Shown: piece after piece, positions 45,146 to 54,400 of the stretch
How the letters are laid out: the number at the start of each line of letters is the position of its first letter
Position numbering within the stretch: the first letter of the stretch is position 1
Assembly: GCA_905182715.1 (NCBI GenBank)
Contig: CAJJCP010000026.1
Location: forward strand, 1-54,810
From: an uncultured Candidatus Poseidoniales archaeon
GTDB taxonomy: Archaea > Thermoplasmatota > Poseidoniia > Poseidoniales > Poseidoniaceae
Reading direction: 5' to 3'
DNA length: 54,810 nt
Translations under genes and position numbers: made by a program
The notes under the pieces: model-generated
The model's database searches: none
What the model was told of the DNA's origin: nothing
What the model saw: only the letters and a program-made list of their open reading frames with translations

Positions 45146-46384
45146 ATGACTGGTGACCTCTTCTCATCCGAATCCGTAACTCGCGGCCATCCTGACAAAT
45201 TATGCGATACCATCTCAGATGCGATTGTCGATGCCTGCCTTGCTGTTGATTCCAATGCACGTGTTGCGGTCGAAACATGCGTGAAAGGCAAAGAAGACAT
45301 GGGGCTCATTGTCCTTGCAGGTGAAGTTTCTTTGAGTGGTTCCGCACCTGATTACGAAGCGGTTGCACGCGAAGCAGCAGCAGGAGTTGGCTACACATCT
45401 CATTCCATTGGAATGGACGCAACATCCTCAAAATTCACCGAAGTTCAAGTTCATATTACAACTCAATCTTCGTACATTGCTCAAGGAGTTAACAAAGATA
45501 TGTTGTCTCAAGGTGCTGGTGACCAGGGCCTCATGTTTGGCTATGCTTGCACAGAAACTGAAGCCTACTCTGAACTTGAAGGCCGATTTTTTCCTCTTGC
45601 AGCAGCTCTTTCCCAACGCCTTACTCGCCGATTAACAGCAGTTCGTGAACAAGGGATTTTACCATGGGCTCGCCCTGATGGAAAGTCGCAAGTAACCGTG
45701 GAGTATGATGAGAATGGTGAAGTTTCAAATGTTCATACAGTCATTATCGCCATACAACACGACAAGGATCTCAAAGACCAATTCAACGGTTCTGAAGAAG
45801 CAGAACTGGAGTACGTCAATCAACAAATTAAGCAACATGTGGTTGAATATGTGATTCCAGCAGGTTTGCGTAAAGGTGACTACACCCTTGTTGTCAACGG
45901 AACCGGACGATTTGCCGATCCTGGCGGTCCCTATGCTGATGCTGGATTGACCGGACGAAAAATCATTGTCGATACCTATGGCGGCATGGGCCGACATGGC
46001 GGTGGAGCATTCTCTGGAAAAGACCCTTCGAAAGTCGACCGTTCGGCAGCCTATGCTTCACGCTGGGCCGCAAAGCACGTCGTCGCTGCCGGTCTTGCAA
46101 GTCGCTGTGAAATTCAATTGGCTTATGTGATTGGAATTGCACAACCCGTGAGCGTTCGAGTTGAAACATTCGGAACTTCCGAACTTTCCGACCGTGTATT
46201 AGCAGAACGAGTGAAATCTACTTTTGATTTCCGACCGGGTGCAATCGCACGTGACTTGAATTTGCTTAACCCGATTTACTCCGTCACTGCTTCTGGCGGT
46301 CACTTTGGTCGAACTCCAGGAGAAAATGGAACTTTCCCTTGGGAGCGAATCGAACAAGAACGAATTGCTTCGCTTCTTAACTGA
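45146..46384 (+). CDS. metK: S-adenosylmethionine synthetase, bacterial/eukaryal type
   Basis: 412 residues. Makes S-adenosylmethionine from ATP and methionine. Classical MetK motifs: SESVTRGHPDKLCDTISDAI (ATP/Mg site), SQGAGDQGLMFGYACTET (hexapeptide motif), NGTGRFADPGGPYADAGLTG and HGGGAFSGKDPSKVDRSAAY (P-loop-like phosphate binding). End: AIARDLNLLNPIYSVTASGG. Length is normal for the bacterial enzyme. Most archaea use an unrelated-looking archaeal MAT, so this copy points to lateral acquisition. It is divergent from aspS and seems to have its own promoter. Confidence 0.97.
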   Translation: MTGDLFSSESVTRGHPDKLCDTISDAIVDACLAVDSNARVAVETCVKGKEDMGLIVLAGEVSLSGSAPDYEAVAREAAAGVGYTSHSIGMDATSSKFTEVQVHITTQSSYIAQGVNKDMLSQGAGDQGLMFGYACTETEAYSELEGRFFPLAAALSQRLTRRLTAVREQGILPWARPDGKSQVTVEYDENGEVSNVHTVIIAIQHDKDLKDQFNGSEEAELEYVNQQIKQHVVEYVIPAGLRKGDYTLVVNGTGRFADPGGPYADAGLTGRKIIVDTYGGMGRHGGGAFSGKDPSKVDRSAAYASRWAAKHVVAAGLASRCEIQLAYVIGIAQPVSVRVETFGTSELSDRVLAERVKSTFDFRPGAIARDLNLLNPIYSVTASGGHFGRTPGENGTFPWERIEQERIASLLN

Positions 46385-46456
46385 GGTAGAGCCTCTCACA
46401 ACGGCCCTTGGGCCGATTCACTCAAGTGGTATGCACGGGTGGCTTGACTTGGTCTT

Positions 46457-49400
46457 ATGTCGTCTCGTCCAGTTCGTGCCGTCGCCTTTGTTCTCGTATT
46501 GTTGTTTGCAAGCATGTCTCCTTTGGCGTTCCAAGCCAGTGCACATCAAAGCATACTTTTGTCCACAGACACCACTCACGTCGTGCTCATGGGCGGGGAT
46601 TCCGGCAATGTTACATTGAATATCGAAAACAATGCAACATCCATTGAAACATTCAATATTTCAATCGATGTGACCGGCTTGTCTTCAGTTTGGAGTATTC
46701 TTCCAAGCGAGGAAACGGTCGAGAATGTGTTTCCTACCTGGTCTAAAAATACAACAATCGTTGTACGGCTTGTTGAAGGTGCAACGCCTTCAGACAGTGG
46801 TTCGTTTGATATCATCGTGACTGAGCCTGACCAGAATATCAGCAGTACCATCACCATCTATGTTTCAGTCGCTCCATCCTATCACTCTTCACTCGATCTT
46901 TCTCCAATGGGTGGTGCACTCACCTCCATGGATTCTGGAACGAATGCTACGTTTACGATCGATGTCAATAACTTAGGCTCTGTTGAAGATACCCTTCTTT
47001 TAGATGTCGAATATCAACCTGACTTAGCCTCATGGTGGGCCAATTATACCAACGGGTCAAGCAATAACGGCGGAAATAATTCGGGCAATAATTCCGGTAA
47101 TAACAGCGGAAATAACTCTGGCAATAGTACTGGGAACGGAACTGGGAACGGAACTGGGAATTCTTCCAGCACCTTGACTGTCAATAATACGCTGATGTAC
47201 GGTAACAGTTACACTTCGTTTAATTCGTTACATACTCTTCTTGAGAATGTCGGTGTCCAGAATGCAGATGCAATAACCGGTGGTGGAAAGAAATTATCTG
47301 CCCACTGGAATGAAGTAAATACTTCCGGACATGTCTCCAATACGACCTTACGTACGACGTTCGATTGGGATTATGTTGTCCTTCAAGACCAAAGCCAAGT
47401 CCCTGGATTCCCTCGTACTAACAGCGAATGGTTGGCCAGTATGAACGGTGCAGTTGGATTGTCAGGTGCGATTGAAGATGAAGGTGCAGAATCGGTTCTA
47501 CTGATGACCTGGGGTCGTCGAAGTGGTGATGCTACAAATCCAATTCTCTACAGCAATTTTACAGTCATGCAAGAACGTTTAGAAGCGGGATATATCGATT
47601 ACCATGACAACATGACTGCAGCTGGAAATACTGTTTGGATTGCTCCAGTGGGTCTTGCTTTTGCCTTCATCCATGACAGCGTTGAAGCTTCAGGGTCAAA
47701 CCCAACCTTGTCTGGGAATACATTCTACGATCTCTACAACGCAGATGGCAGTCACCCTTCATTGGCAGGGAGTTATCTCGCTGCATGTGTTCTGTATGCT
47801 ACCATGACTGGCGATTCACCGGTTGGTTCAAACGATACAGTATCGCTAAACAACACCCTCAAACTTGAGTTGCAACAGGCCGCTGCTGCAACGGTATTCA
47901 ACGAAACTTCTCACTTATCGTATCCTTGGGAATCGGTGACCACATCCTCCAGTATGTTGATGCAATCTCCGAAAGGATTGGGTGGGGGGATTCCTGCCGG
48001 TTGGAATGTTCAATGGGTTGATGATGAATTCGCAAACATGCCTGCTGGCTCATCTCAATCTGCCAGTTTACATGTGAGTGTCCCGAGCAACGCTGCTCCG
48101 GACTATTACGGATTTAGATTGTTTAGTGCTTCAACAGGAGGCAATGTCTCAGCCTCAACCTTGCTTGTCGTTCATGTTGACGAAGAGCATAACCTGAGTG
48201 TATCTTTCCTTGAACAAAGTGCTTTCTTTATTCCAGGGCAATCAACCACTACATCTCTTCAACTCACGAATTCTGGGAACGCAGTAGTGGATTATGACTG
48301 GTCACTTGATGTTCTCAATGGGCCTTGTACTGCTGCTTTAGTCATGGCCACGACTCCTTCCTTTGCTCCTGATGATGTTGTTGATTTGGAGTTCCAACTC
48401 TCTGTTCACAGCGAAGCAACAAAATCGAATGTTTGTGACCTGCAACTGAACGGTATGGGGACTTCCTTCACGGAACAGCATTCAACCACACCATTCGATT
48501 TCACCGTTGACATCGACGAACTTGTATCCTATACCTTGCTTGCGCCTCTTGGAGAACTTCAACTCACTCCCGGTTCCCCAGTTTCGTATGAAATGAGGGT
48601 TCAAAATAACGGCAGTGAGACCGTTACATTCTATCTTGATCACGACTCGAGCAGTGGTTTGAGCACTTCGCTTCAATCCTCTTCGAGCGTCACTGTTTTG
48701 GCTGGAGAGGCCGGGATCTGGTCGCTCTCAACAGATGCAGATGCTGGGCAATCAGGTGTTATGACTCAATCCTTTTCGGTATCGTACGGTGGAGATTCAG
48801 TGGCAGCATCCGTAGATTTCGAGGTACTTGGAGTCAGTGCAGCATCCCTTTCAGGGCCTTTAGACGGTCGAATCCTTGTTCGGCCTGGTGAAACGGTTTT
48901 GACCTCTTTCACTTTAGAAAACACAGGGACTGCAGATCTTTCATTGGTCGCAAGTCTTCTTGGCCTGCCGGTTGAAGCAGAAGCCACTTTGAGCCATCCT
49001 TCGGTCACTCTCAGCGTTGGTCAGAGCGTTGTGGTCGATGTTTCTTTGACCATCGCTACTTCATCATCTGCGGGCACCCATGAAATCTCCTTCGCTTACG
49101 GAAGTTCAGATGTCTCGGTTGAACTCTCACTTTCCTTGCAAATTCAAGAACGTATTGCTTTACTGATGAGTTCAACAGGAAGCCGAATTGTTGCAGGGCC
49201 GAGTTCAAGTGCAGTGTATTCATTTGAAGTAACCAACCTTGGAACGAATTCAGATACTCTCCATCTTAGCCTCCTTGATAACGGTGCATCGACTTGGTTT
49301 GACTTTGAACTGTCGGCAACATCTCTCCTTCTCACATCAGGCCAATCTTCTCAGGTTACATTGAGCGTTCGAGAAACAACTCAAGGCGCTCCAAGCAGTG

Positions 49401-50503
49401 GTATCGAAATCACTCTCGTCTCACAATCATCGAGTGATGATTCAATTACTTCACACCTCAATGTCTCAATTGAATCGTTGGTTGCAGGTGCGGAAATACT
49501 CGTTCTCGCAGATGATGATTCAGCAGAGCCATCGCAGAGCATTCACGGGACCGTCGTTGTAACGAATACCGGAACGGGAACCGATCAGTTGCTCTTGAGT
49601 ACTGTAGGTCTCGATTGTGGTGTCTCAACCGTTCTCTCACTCGAAGCTGGCGAATCATCGTCAGCCCTTCCGTGGTCTTGCGTTCTTGCTGACGATGCAG
49701 AAGCAGGATTGTCAGAATTAAAGTTCCGAGTGACCAGTTCTTCTCGAACCTCCTTCTCGGCTTCAAGCAGCGAAATCTATACCATTGAACCTGTTTGGGG
49801 AAGTTCCGGTGTTTTGGAAATTACTTTTGCAGAACCATCTCTTTCAATCCCTTCATCAGGTGGCTCAACAGTCATGGTTTCTGTCCAAAATTTGGCGAAT
49901 GCTCAAGTGACAGGTCTCCTGTCCATCGAAGGTTTTGGTGACGGCTTGTTAGCAACCGAATGGCTCCGTCTTTCAGACAATACTTCAAGCAATGAATACA
50001 CTCTCAGTCCGGGTTCATCAGTCGAATATTCTCTTACGCTCACCTCGCTGGTTTCCACCTCACAATCTGCAACTTTGCAAATACGTGGTGCGTACCAAAT
50101 TGGAGAGAGCACTTCTTCTGATGTTTCAAATGATTTCGAAGTTGAAATCGAAGGGCCTGCAGTGCCTCCAAATGGCGTCCGATTGCCCTTCGGAATGGAG
50201 TTGAGTCAATCGGATTCGTTGAATGCCTTGTTCGGCGGCTGGGGATTCTCATTGCTTCTTCTTGGCGTCTTGTTTTTGGTTCGTGGAAGAAAGCAGAATA
50301 CAGTAAACGCTGAGGGAGATGCGGAAGAAGAGGAAGAAGAGGAAGAAAAAGAAACACCACTCGGTTTTAATGAATGTCGGATGGAAGATGGAAAAGTATC
50401 TTGCCCTTCTTGTAGCGCACGATTAGGCGTCCCTCGCGGAAGCGAGCCACCGTTCAGATTCACTTGTCCGAAATGTTCGACAATGATTCGTGTTGTTGAA
50501 TGA
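46457..50503 (+). CDS. Surface SGNH-hydrolase-like protein with CARDB-type repeats, membrane span and zinc ribbon
   Basis: 1348 residues. Signal peptide (AVAFVLVLLFASMSPLAFQA). Residues about 35-190 hold beta repeats. An Asn-Gly-Ser linker (about 200-235) follows. Residues about 245-460 match SGNH/GDSL (DUF4886-like) hydrolases: TLMYGNSYTSF (nucleophile Ser), WDYVVLQDQSQ and YNADGSHPSLAGSYLAACVL (Asp-x-x-His). Several CARDB/NEW3-type beta domains follow (NLGTNSDTLHLSLLDNGAST). A membrane span is near 1255-1275 (GWGFSLLLLGVLFLV). The cytoplasmic end has a poly-Glu stretch, then SCPSCSARLGV and FTCPKCSTMIRVVE, a four-Cys zinc ribbon. It may process an extracellular ester or polysaccharide. Its end abuts trmI. 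Confidence 0.86.
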   Translation: MSSRPVRAVAFVLVLLFASMSPLAFQASAHQSILLSTDTTHVVLMGGDSGNVTLNIENNATSIETFNISIDVTGLSSVWSILPSEETVENVFPTWSKNTTIVVRLVEGATPSDSGSFDIIVTEPDQNISSTITIYVSVAPSYHSSLDLSPMGGALTSMDSGTNATFTIDVNNLGSVEDTLLLDVEYQPDLASWWANYTNGSSNNGGNNSGNNSGNNSGNNSGNSTGNGTGNGTGNSSSTLTVNNTLMYGNSYTSFNSLHTLLENVGVQNADAITGGGKKLSAHWNEVNTSGHVSNTTLRTTFDWDYVVLQDQSQVPGFPRTNSEWLASMNGAVGLSGAIEDEGAESVLLMTWGRRSGDATNPILYSNFTVMQERLEAGYIDYHDNMTAAGNTVWIAPVGLAFAFIHDSVEASGSNPTLSGNTFYDLYNADGSHPSLAGSYLAACVLYATMTGDSPVGSNDTVSLNNTLKLELQQAAAATVFNETSHLSYPWESVTTSSSMLMQSPKGLGGGIPAGWNVQWVDDEFANMPAGSSQSASLHVSVPSNAAPDYYGFRLFSASTGGNVSASTLLVVHVDEEHNLSVSFLEQSAFFIPGQSTTTSLQLTNSGNAVVDYDWSLDVLNGPCTAALVMATTPSFAPDDVVDLEFQLSVHSEATKSNVCDLQLNGMGTSFTEQHSTTPFDFTVDIDELVSYTLLAPLGELQLTPGSPVSYEMRVQNNGSETVTFYLDHDSSSGLSTSLQSSSSVTVLAGEAGIWSLSTDADAGQSGVMTQSFSVSYGGDSVAASVDFEVLGVSAASLSGPLDGRILVRPGETVLTSFTLENTGTADLSLVASLLGLPVEAEATLSHPSVTLSVGQSVVVDVSLTIATSSSAGTHEISFAYGSSDVSVELSLSLQIQERIALLMSSTGSRIVAGPSSSAVYSFEVTNLGTNSDTLHLSLLDNGASTWFDFELSATSLLLTSGQSSQVTLSVRETTQGAPSSGIEITLVSQSSSDDSITSHLNVSIESLVAGAEILVLADDDSAEPSQSIHGTVVVTNTGTGTDQLLLSTVGLDCGVSTVLSLEAGESSSALPWSCVLADDAEAGLSELKFRVTSSSRTSFSASSSEIYTIEPVWGSSGVLEITFAEPSLSIPSSGGSTVMVSVQNLANAQVTGLLSIEGFGDGLLATEWLRLSDNTSSNEYTLSPGSSVEYSLTLTSLVSTSQSATLQIRGAYQIGESTSSDVSNDFEVEIEGPAVPPNGVRLPFGMELSQSDSLNALFGGWGFSLLLLGVLFLVRGRKQNTVNAEGDAEEEEEEEEKETPLGFNECRMEDGKVSCPSCSARLGVPRGSEPPFRFTCPKCSTMIRVVE
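47060..47168 (+). repeat. Asn-Gly-Ser tandem repeat inside the SGNH surface gene
   Basis: The DNA repeats a GGNAAYAAYTCN-type 12-mer. It codes for NNSG units (NGGNNSGNNSGNNSGNNSG) and then GTGN units (STGNGTGNGTGNSS). Each NNS and NGT is an N-glycosylation sequon, so the linker may be heavily glycosylated. Copy number is likely variable. Confidence 0.8.
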
Positions 50504-50504
50504 T

Positions 50505-51293
50505 TCAATTCCGTCGATAAGCGACGAGCAAAAATGCAGTGTGTCCAAATGGACCATTGACAGGTCGCACGCCGCCCTTTGATGCTTTACCCCATTGTCG
50601 TTCAATGAGTTCACCCGCCCATTCGATTTCAAAACCAACTTCTTCACAAGCAACCCAAGCAGCTTCAAGTTGGCTTGTTACGGGGCAGTAGCATGCGATG
50701 CGTCCGCCAATGCTGAGCAGTGGAGCAACAGCCTCAATGGCACTCGTGTGTTCAGGTAAATCAAGAATAATGCCATCATATTCTGGAGATGCGAGTTGGA
50801 TTTGATCAACGACATCCTCGATTGCTCCTTCGATGTGGTGATGGGTTGGGAATTCTGACCATCCTTCCTTCGCACGTCGGAGATTTTCAAGTGCAACTTC
50901 AGCATGTTCATTCCGTGGCTCAACCGTAACATGAACTCCTGAATTACCGAGAACCCGAGCAATATACATCGAAAGTCCACCACTTCCAATTCCGGCTTCT
51001 AATATTTTGTCACCGGGACCAATGCCGAGTCTTGAGGTCATGAAACCAGCATCTTTTGCACTTATTGTTTGGGCTCTGCGAAGCATGCCCTTGCTTAATT
51101 CCGGTAGCCGTAAAGGTACGCGTGACAATATTTTCTGTCCGACTAAAACTTCTTCACCAAATTTTATTTTAGAAAACGTTTCAAATGCATCCAAAACACC
51201 CAATCCCTTTATTTTACGAACGCCTGGTATGAGTTCGATAATGTGGATTTTTCCTTCGCCTTCAATGAAAGCGGACCACAGCGATTGGTTCAT
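50505..51293 (-). CDS. trmI: tRNA (adenine-57/58-N1)-methyltransferase
   Basis: 262 residues. N-terminal beta domain (about 1-75), then the class I methyltransferase: the joining helix ISAKDAGFMTSRLGIGPGDK, motif I KILEAGIGSGGLSMYIAR, the acidic loop TVEPRNEHAEVALENLRRAK, and motif IV YDGIILDLPEHTSAIEAVAP. IACYCPVTSQLEAAWVACEE and the end GPFGHTAFLLVAYRR are typical of TrmI. Archaeal TrmI forms m1A at positions 57 and 58 of the tRNA T loop. It is convergent with the SGNH surface gene (one base between stops). Confidence 0.93.
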   Translation of the reverse strand: MNQSLWSAFIEGEGKIHIIELIPGVRKIKGLGVLDAFETFSKIKFGEEVLVGQKILSRVPLRLPELSKGMLRRAQTISAKDAGFMTSRLGIGPGDKILEAGIGSGGLSMYIARVLGNSGVHVTVEPRNEHAEVALENLRRAKEGWSEFPTHHHIEGAIEDVVDQIQLASPEYDGIILDLPEHTSAIEAVAPLLSIGGRIACYCPVTSQLEAAWVACEEVGFEIEWAGELIERQWGKASKGGVRPVNGPFGHTAFLLVAYRRN

Positions 51294-51401
51294 GTTTCGG
51301 GCACTGACTCGACGGCCTAAACTTTACCGTTGTATTGTAATCATTCGCTGTTCAAATGTACCTTCTTACAAATATGAGTTTCCTCACCGCAAATGGAGGG
51401 T

Positions 51402-51409
51402 TTCATATA
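51402..51409 (+). promoter_or_regulatory. Putative TATA-like promoter element of the thioredoxin-like surface gene
   Basis: TTCATATA is centred about 26 bases before the ATG at 51432, identical in sequence and spacing to the element before metK. It lies in the 138-base divergent region next to trmI. Confidence 0.47.
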
Positions 51410-51431
51410 CTGTCTCTCTCGTGGTGTAGGC

Positions 51432-54400
51432 ATGAAGATGTCCGCTCGCCTTCTCGCCTTAACGATTACAGCCCTTTTTATCGGGAGCACAATGACCGCT
51501 CTTGTTAGCCCAATCGAACTTGAACCTCAACAAAATACGCTTGATGATGAGCCCGTGGTTTCTCGTGCAGCAACCTCTCCAGGTCATTCAGTCTTTGCCG
51601 AATACTACGGTGCAGATTGGTGCCCACCTTGCCAGAACGGTGGCTCTCCTTCCATGCATGCTCTGAAAACCAGCTTCCCTGATGACTATGTTTACATTTC
51701 ATACTTTGAAGCGAATGGACAAGGCGTCAGTGACCCTCTTAATCGATTGAGTCACATGCGTGATGGTACTGGAAGTATTCCTGCAGCTGTTTTCGGCGAT
51801 GCAAGATCTGGCAGTTCGTACCACAAACTCGGTGCTAATACTGGCACTACTGCGTATGATACTGAGTTCACCAACGGTGGGGATATGAAGTCAGTCAACG
51901 ATTTCAAACTTTCAATTACTCAATCGCAAAACGGTGCTAACATGGATATCACCTACAAACTCGAATATCTCGGTAGTTCCCCAAGTCAAACAGTTTACCT
52001 TCTTGCAGTAGTGGTTGAAGAAACCGGTCCCGATACCTACAATGATGGTTCAACTCAACCACACAATGTTATCCGCTCATGGCTGTTGAATTCCGCCAAT
52101 AACAATTTCGAATCGTTTACCTTGACGCCCAATACCCCCGTAACAAAGACATGGACGGAACCGGTCAGTTCGGTACGTGCCAATGGGGCAACTTCTGCGG
52201 CTGATAATTTCGTCTCCGTTGGTGCCATCATGAACGGTGATAAGTCGACCTGGAATGATGTTTATGCTGCAAGCGACTCAACAATGGGTCCAAAGATCGA
52301 TATTGGCATTTCCAATTTCGCAATCAACAATCCTTCATCATCGGCAGGTTATGTTCGCGGTGATACACTTACACTCGAGGCTACCGTCAAAAATGTCGGA
52401 GATCTCGATTATTCAGACGGCGGCACTGTAGAATTCTACTACGAAGAAAATAACAACATCATATCGGTCGATACTTCTTCAGTCGGAACTCTACCTTTCA
52501 CTGGCTCCAATTCCATGACTGTTTCGACAACAGTTGATACAACAAATTTCCCTGAAAGTGATTACCTCAAAACATTCGGTGTTCGAATTACTGGACTTGT
52601 CGGCGACAGCAGTTCAATGAACAATCAGGCTACTATGATCTTCAATCACGATCGCCCACCGATCACAAAGAACCCACAAATTGTCGGAGATCAAACAGTT
52701 GAACGAGGCAATCCGGCTGTCGTACTTGCCAAATCAGATGTAAGCAACTCGAATGATTTCGTAGATGATGCCGCTTCAACCACTTTCAATGTGGAAGTTT
52801 CACCGACTGGCCTTAATCAATGGATTAGTTCAGTCGTTACAGGTGGCCAATCAATTGTGAATTCAGGTACACCTAATGAAGGCCGTGAATACCTCGTCAC
52901 ACCTACGGCTGCTATGTCTTCGGGATGGTATGATGTGCGAATTCAAGCAATCGATTCTCGCGGCCAAACTGGCTCTTGGATGTCGATTACGGGGACTTCC
53001 GGTTTCGAACTCCAAAACGGAGTGCCTCAAGTCATTTCTGACCCGATTCCGTCCGTCATGTGCAACACCCCCACCATGGTTTCCATGGCTGGACACATCG
53101 TTGACCCAGAAACTTCTCTTGAGAACCTTATCGTTACATCCTCATCGGAATCCTTTGTCGCATGGCACGCATCGACTAAAGAACTGGAAGTCAATTTCCA
53201 AGGGACCGAACTCAATGCTTGCCCTCTCGGTCAACAAGGCATAGAAGTTCAAGTTGATGATGGAGGAGATTACTCTGCTACAGGTGAGCTGCCTTACGGA
53301 ACTTTACTCTTTAACGTCATTGAAAACGGACAGCCTAGATGGGTCGGTTTGCCGACACAATCAGTCGTTGAAGGTGGAAGCGGGCTGTTGGCTCTTCTCC
53401 CATATCTCAAAGACACCGATGACTCAGGGCAACCAGCTGATGCCAGTACCCTGACTCTTGAACTGATCAGCAATTCTAATGAAGAAGCAATCATGGCAAC
53501 TCTCAACGGAAAGATTATTGGTTTTGAAACAATGGATGAAGATGTAAACGGTCAGGCAATCCTTACAATTCGTGCAAGCGATGGTGTGAAGACTTCTGAT
53601 ACGACCCTAACCGTCAATATTCAACCTGTTAATGATGCGCCTCGTATTACTCCTTTCGATGACCTCGAAACGATTACTTTGAAGCGTAACACACAATTTG
53701 TGGTTGACCTTGGCAGTCGGGTTATCGATGTTGATAATCCTGCTTCTGAAGCATTCATTAGTGTTTCATCCTCAGAACCTGGTGCGGCACGATTCAGTTT
53801 CATCGATGGAAGTCTCACTCTCCAGTTTGAAGAAACGGGTATGCAGACGGTGACTATTTCAGTTATCGACAAGTACGACACCAATATCTATGTGATGAAT
53901 GTTGAAGTTTTCGACGCCTACCCATTCCTCCTCTCACTCAGTGACGATGGAAGTGGGTACATGTTTGTAGGCCTTGAGGACCTGTACATTGGTCAAACAC
54001 CAACCGTTACAATGAAACTCACTTCTGCAGCACCTACCTTCACTTACATCTCTGTGACATGGAATATTTGCAGTAAATTGACTGGAACTTGCGATGGTCT
54101 TCTCCAAGAAAATTTGGATGTTTCACAGTCTGCCTCAAATTGGAACAAGAAATTGGTTATTCCTTCGGTCCTAAACAGCGGATTTGCTCGTGAAGATGGT
54201 TCACAATTCAGGGATTATTACGAACTCTCGATTGTTGCATCTGATGGAACTTCAGAATACAAGACGATGTCCAGTACAAAGTGGAACATTACTGAACAAC
54301 TTCCAGCCATTGAAGACATGCCTGATGCAATGTTCACCAATTACCTTGAAGACCTCACAGCAGAAAAAGTTGAGATCATGGCAAAGATTGAATCTGCGGT

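Noticed and set aside
47060-47168. Tandem repeat considered as a CRISPR-like array
   Set aside because: The units are 12 bases without unique spacers and lie in frame inside a coding region, coding NNSG.
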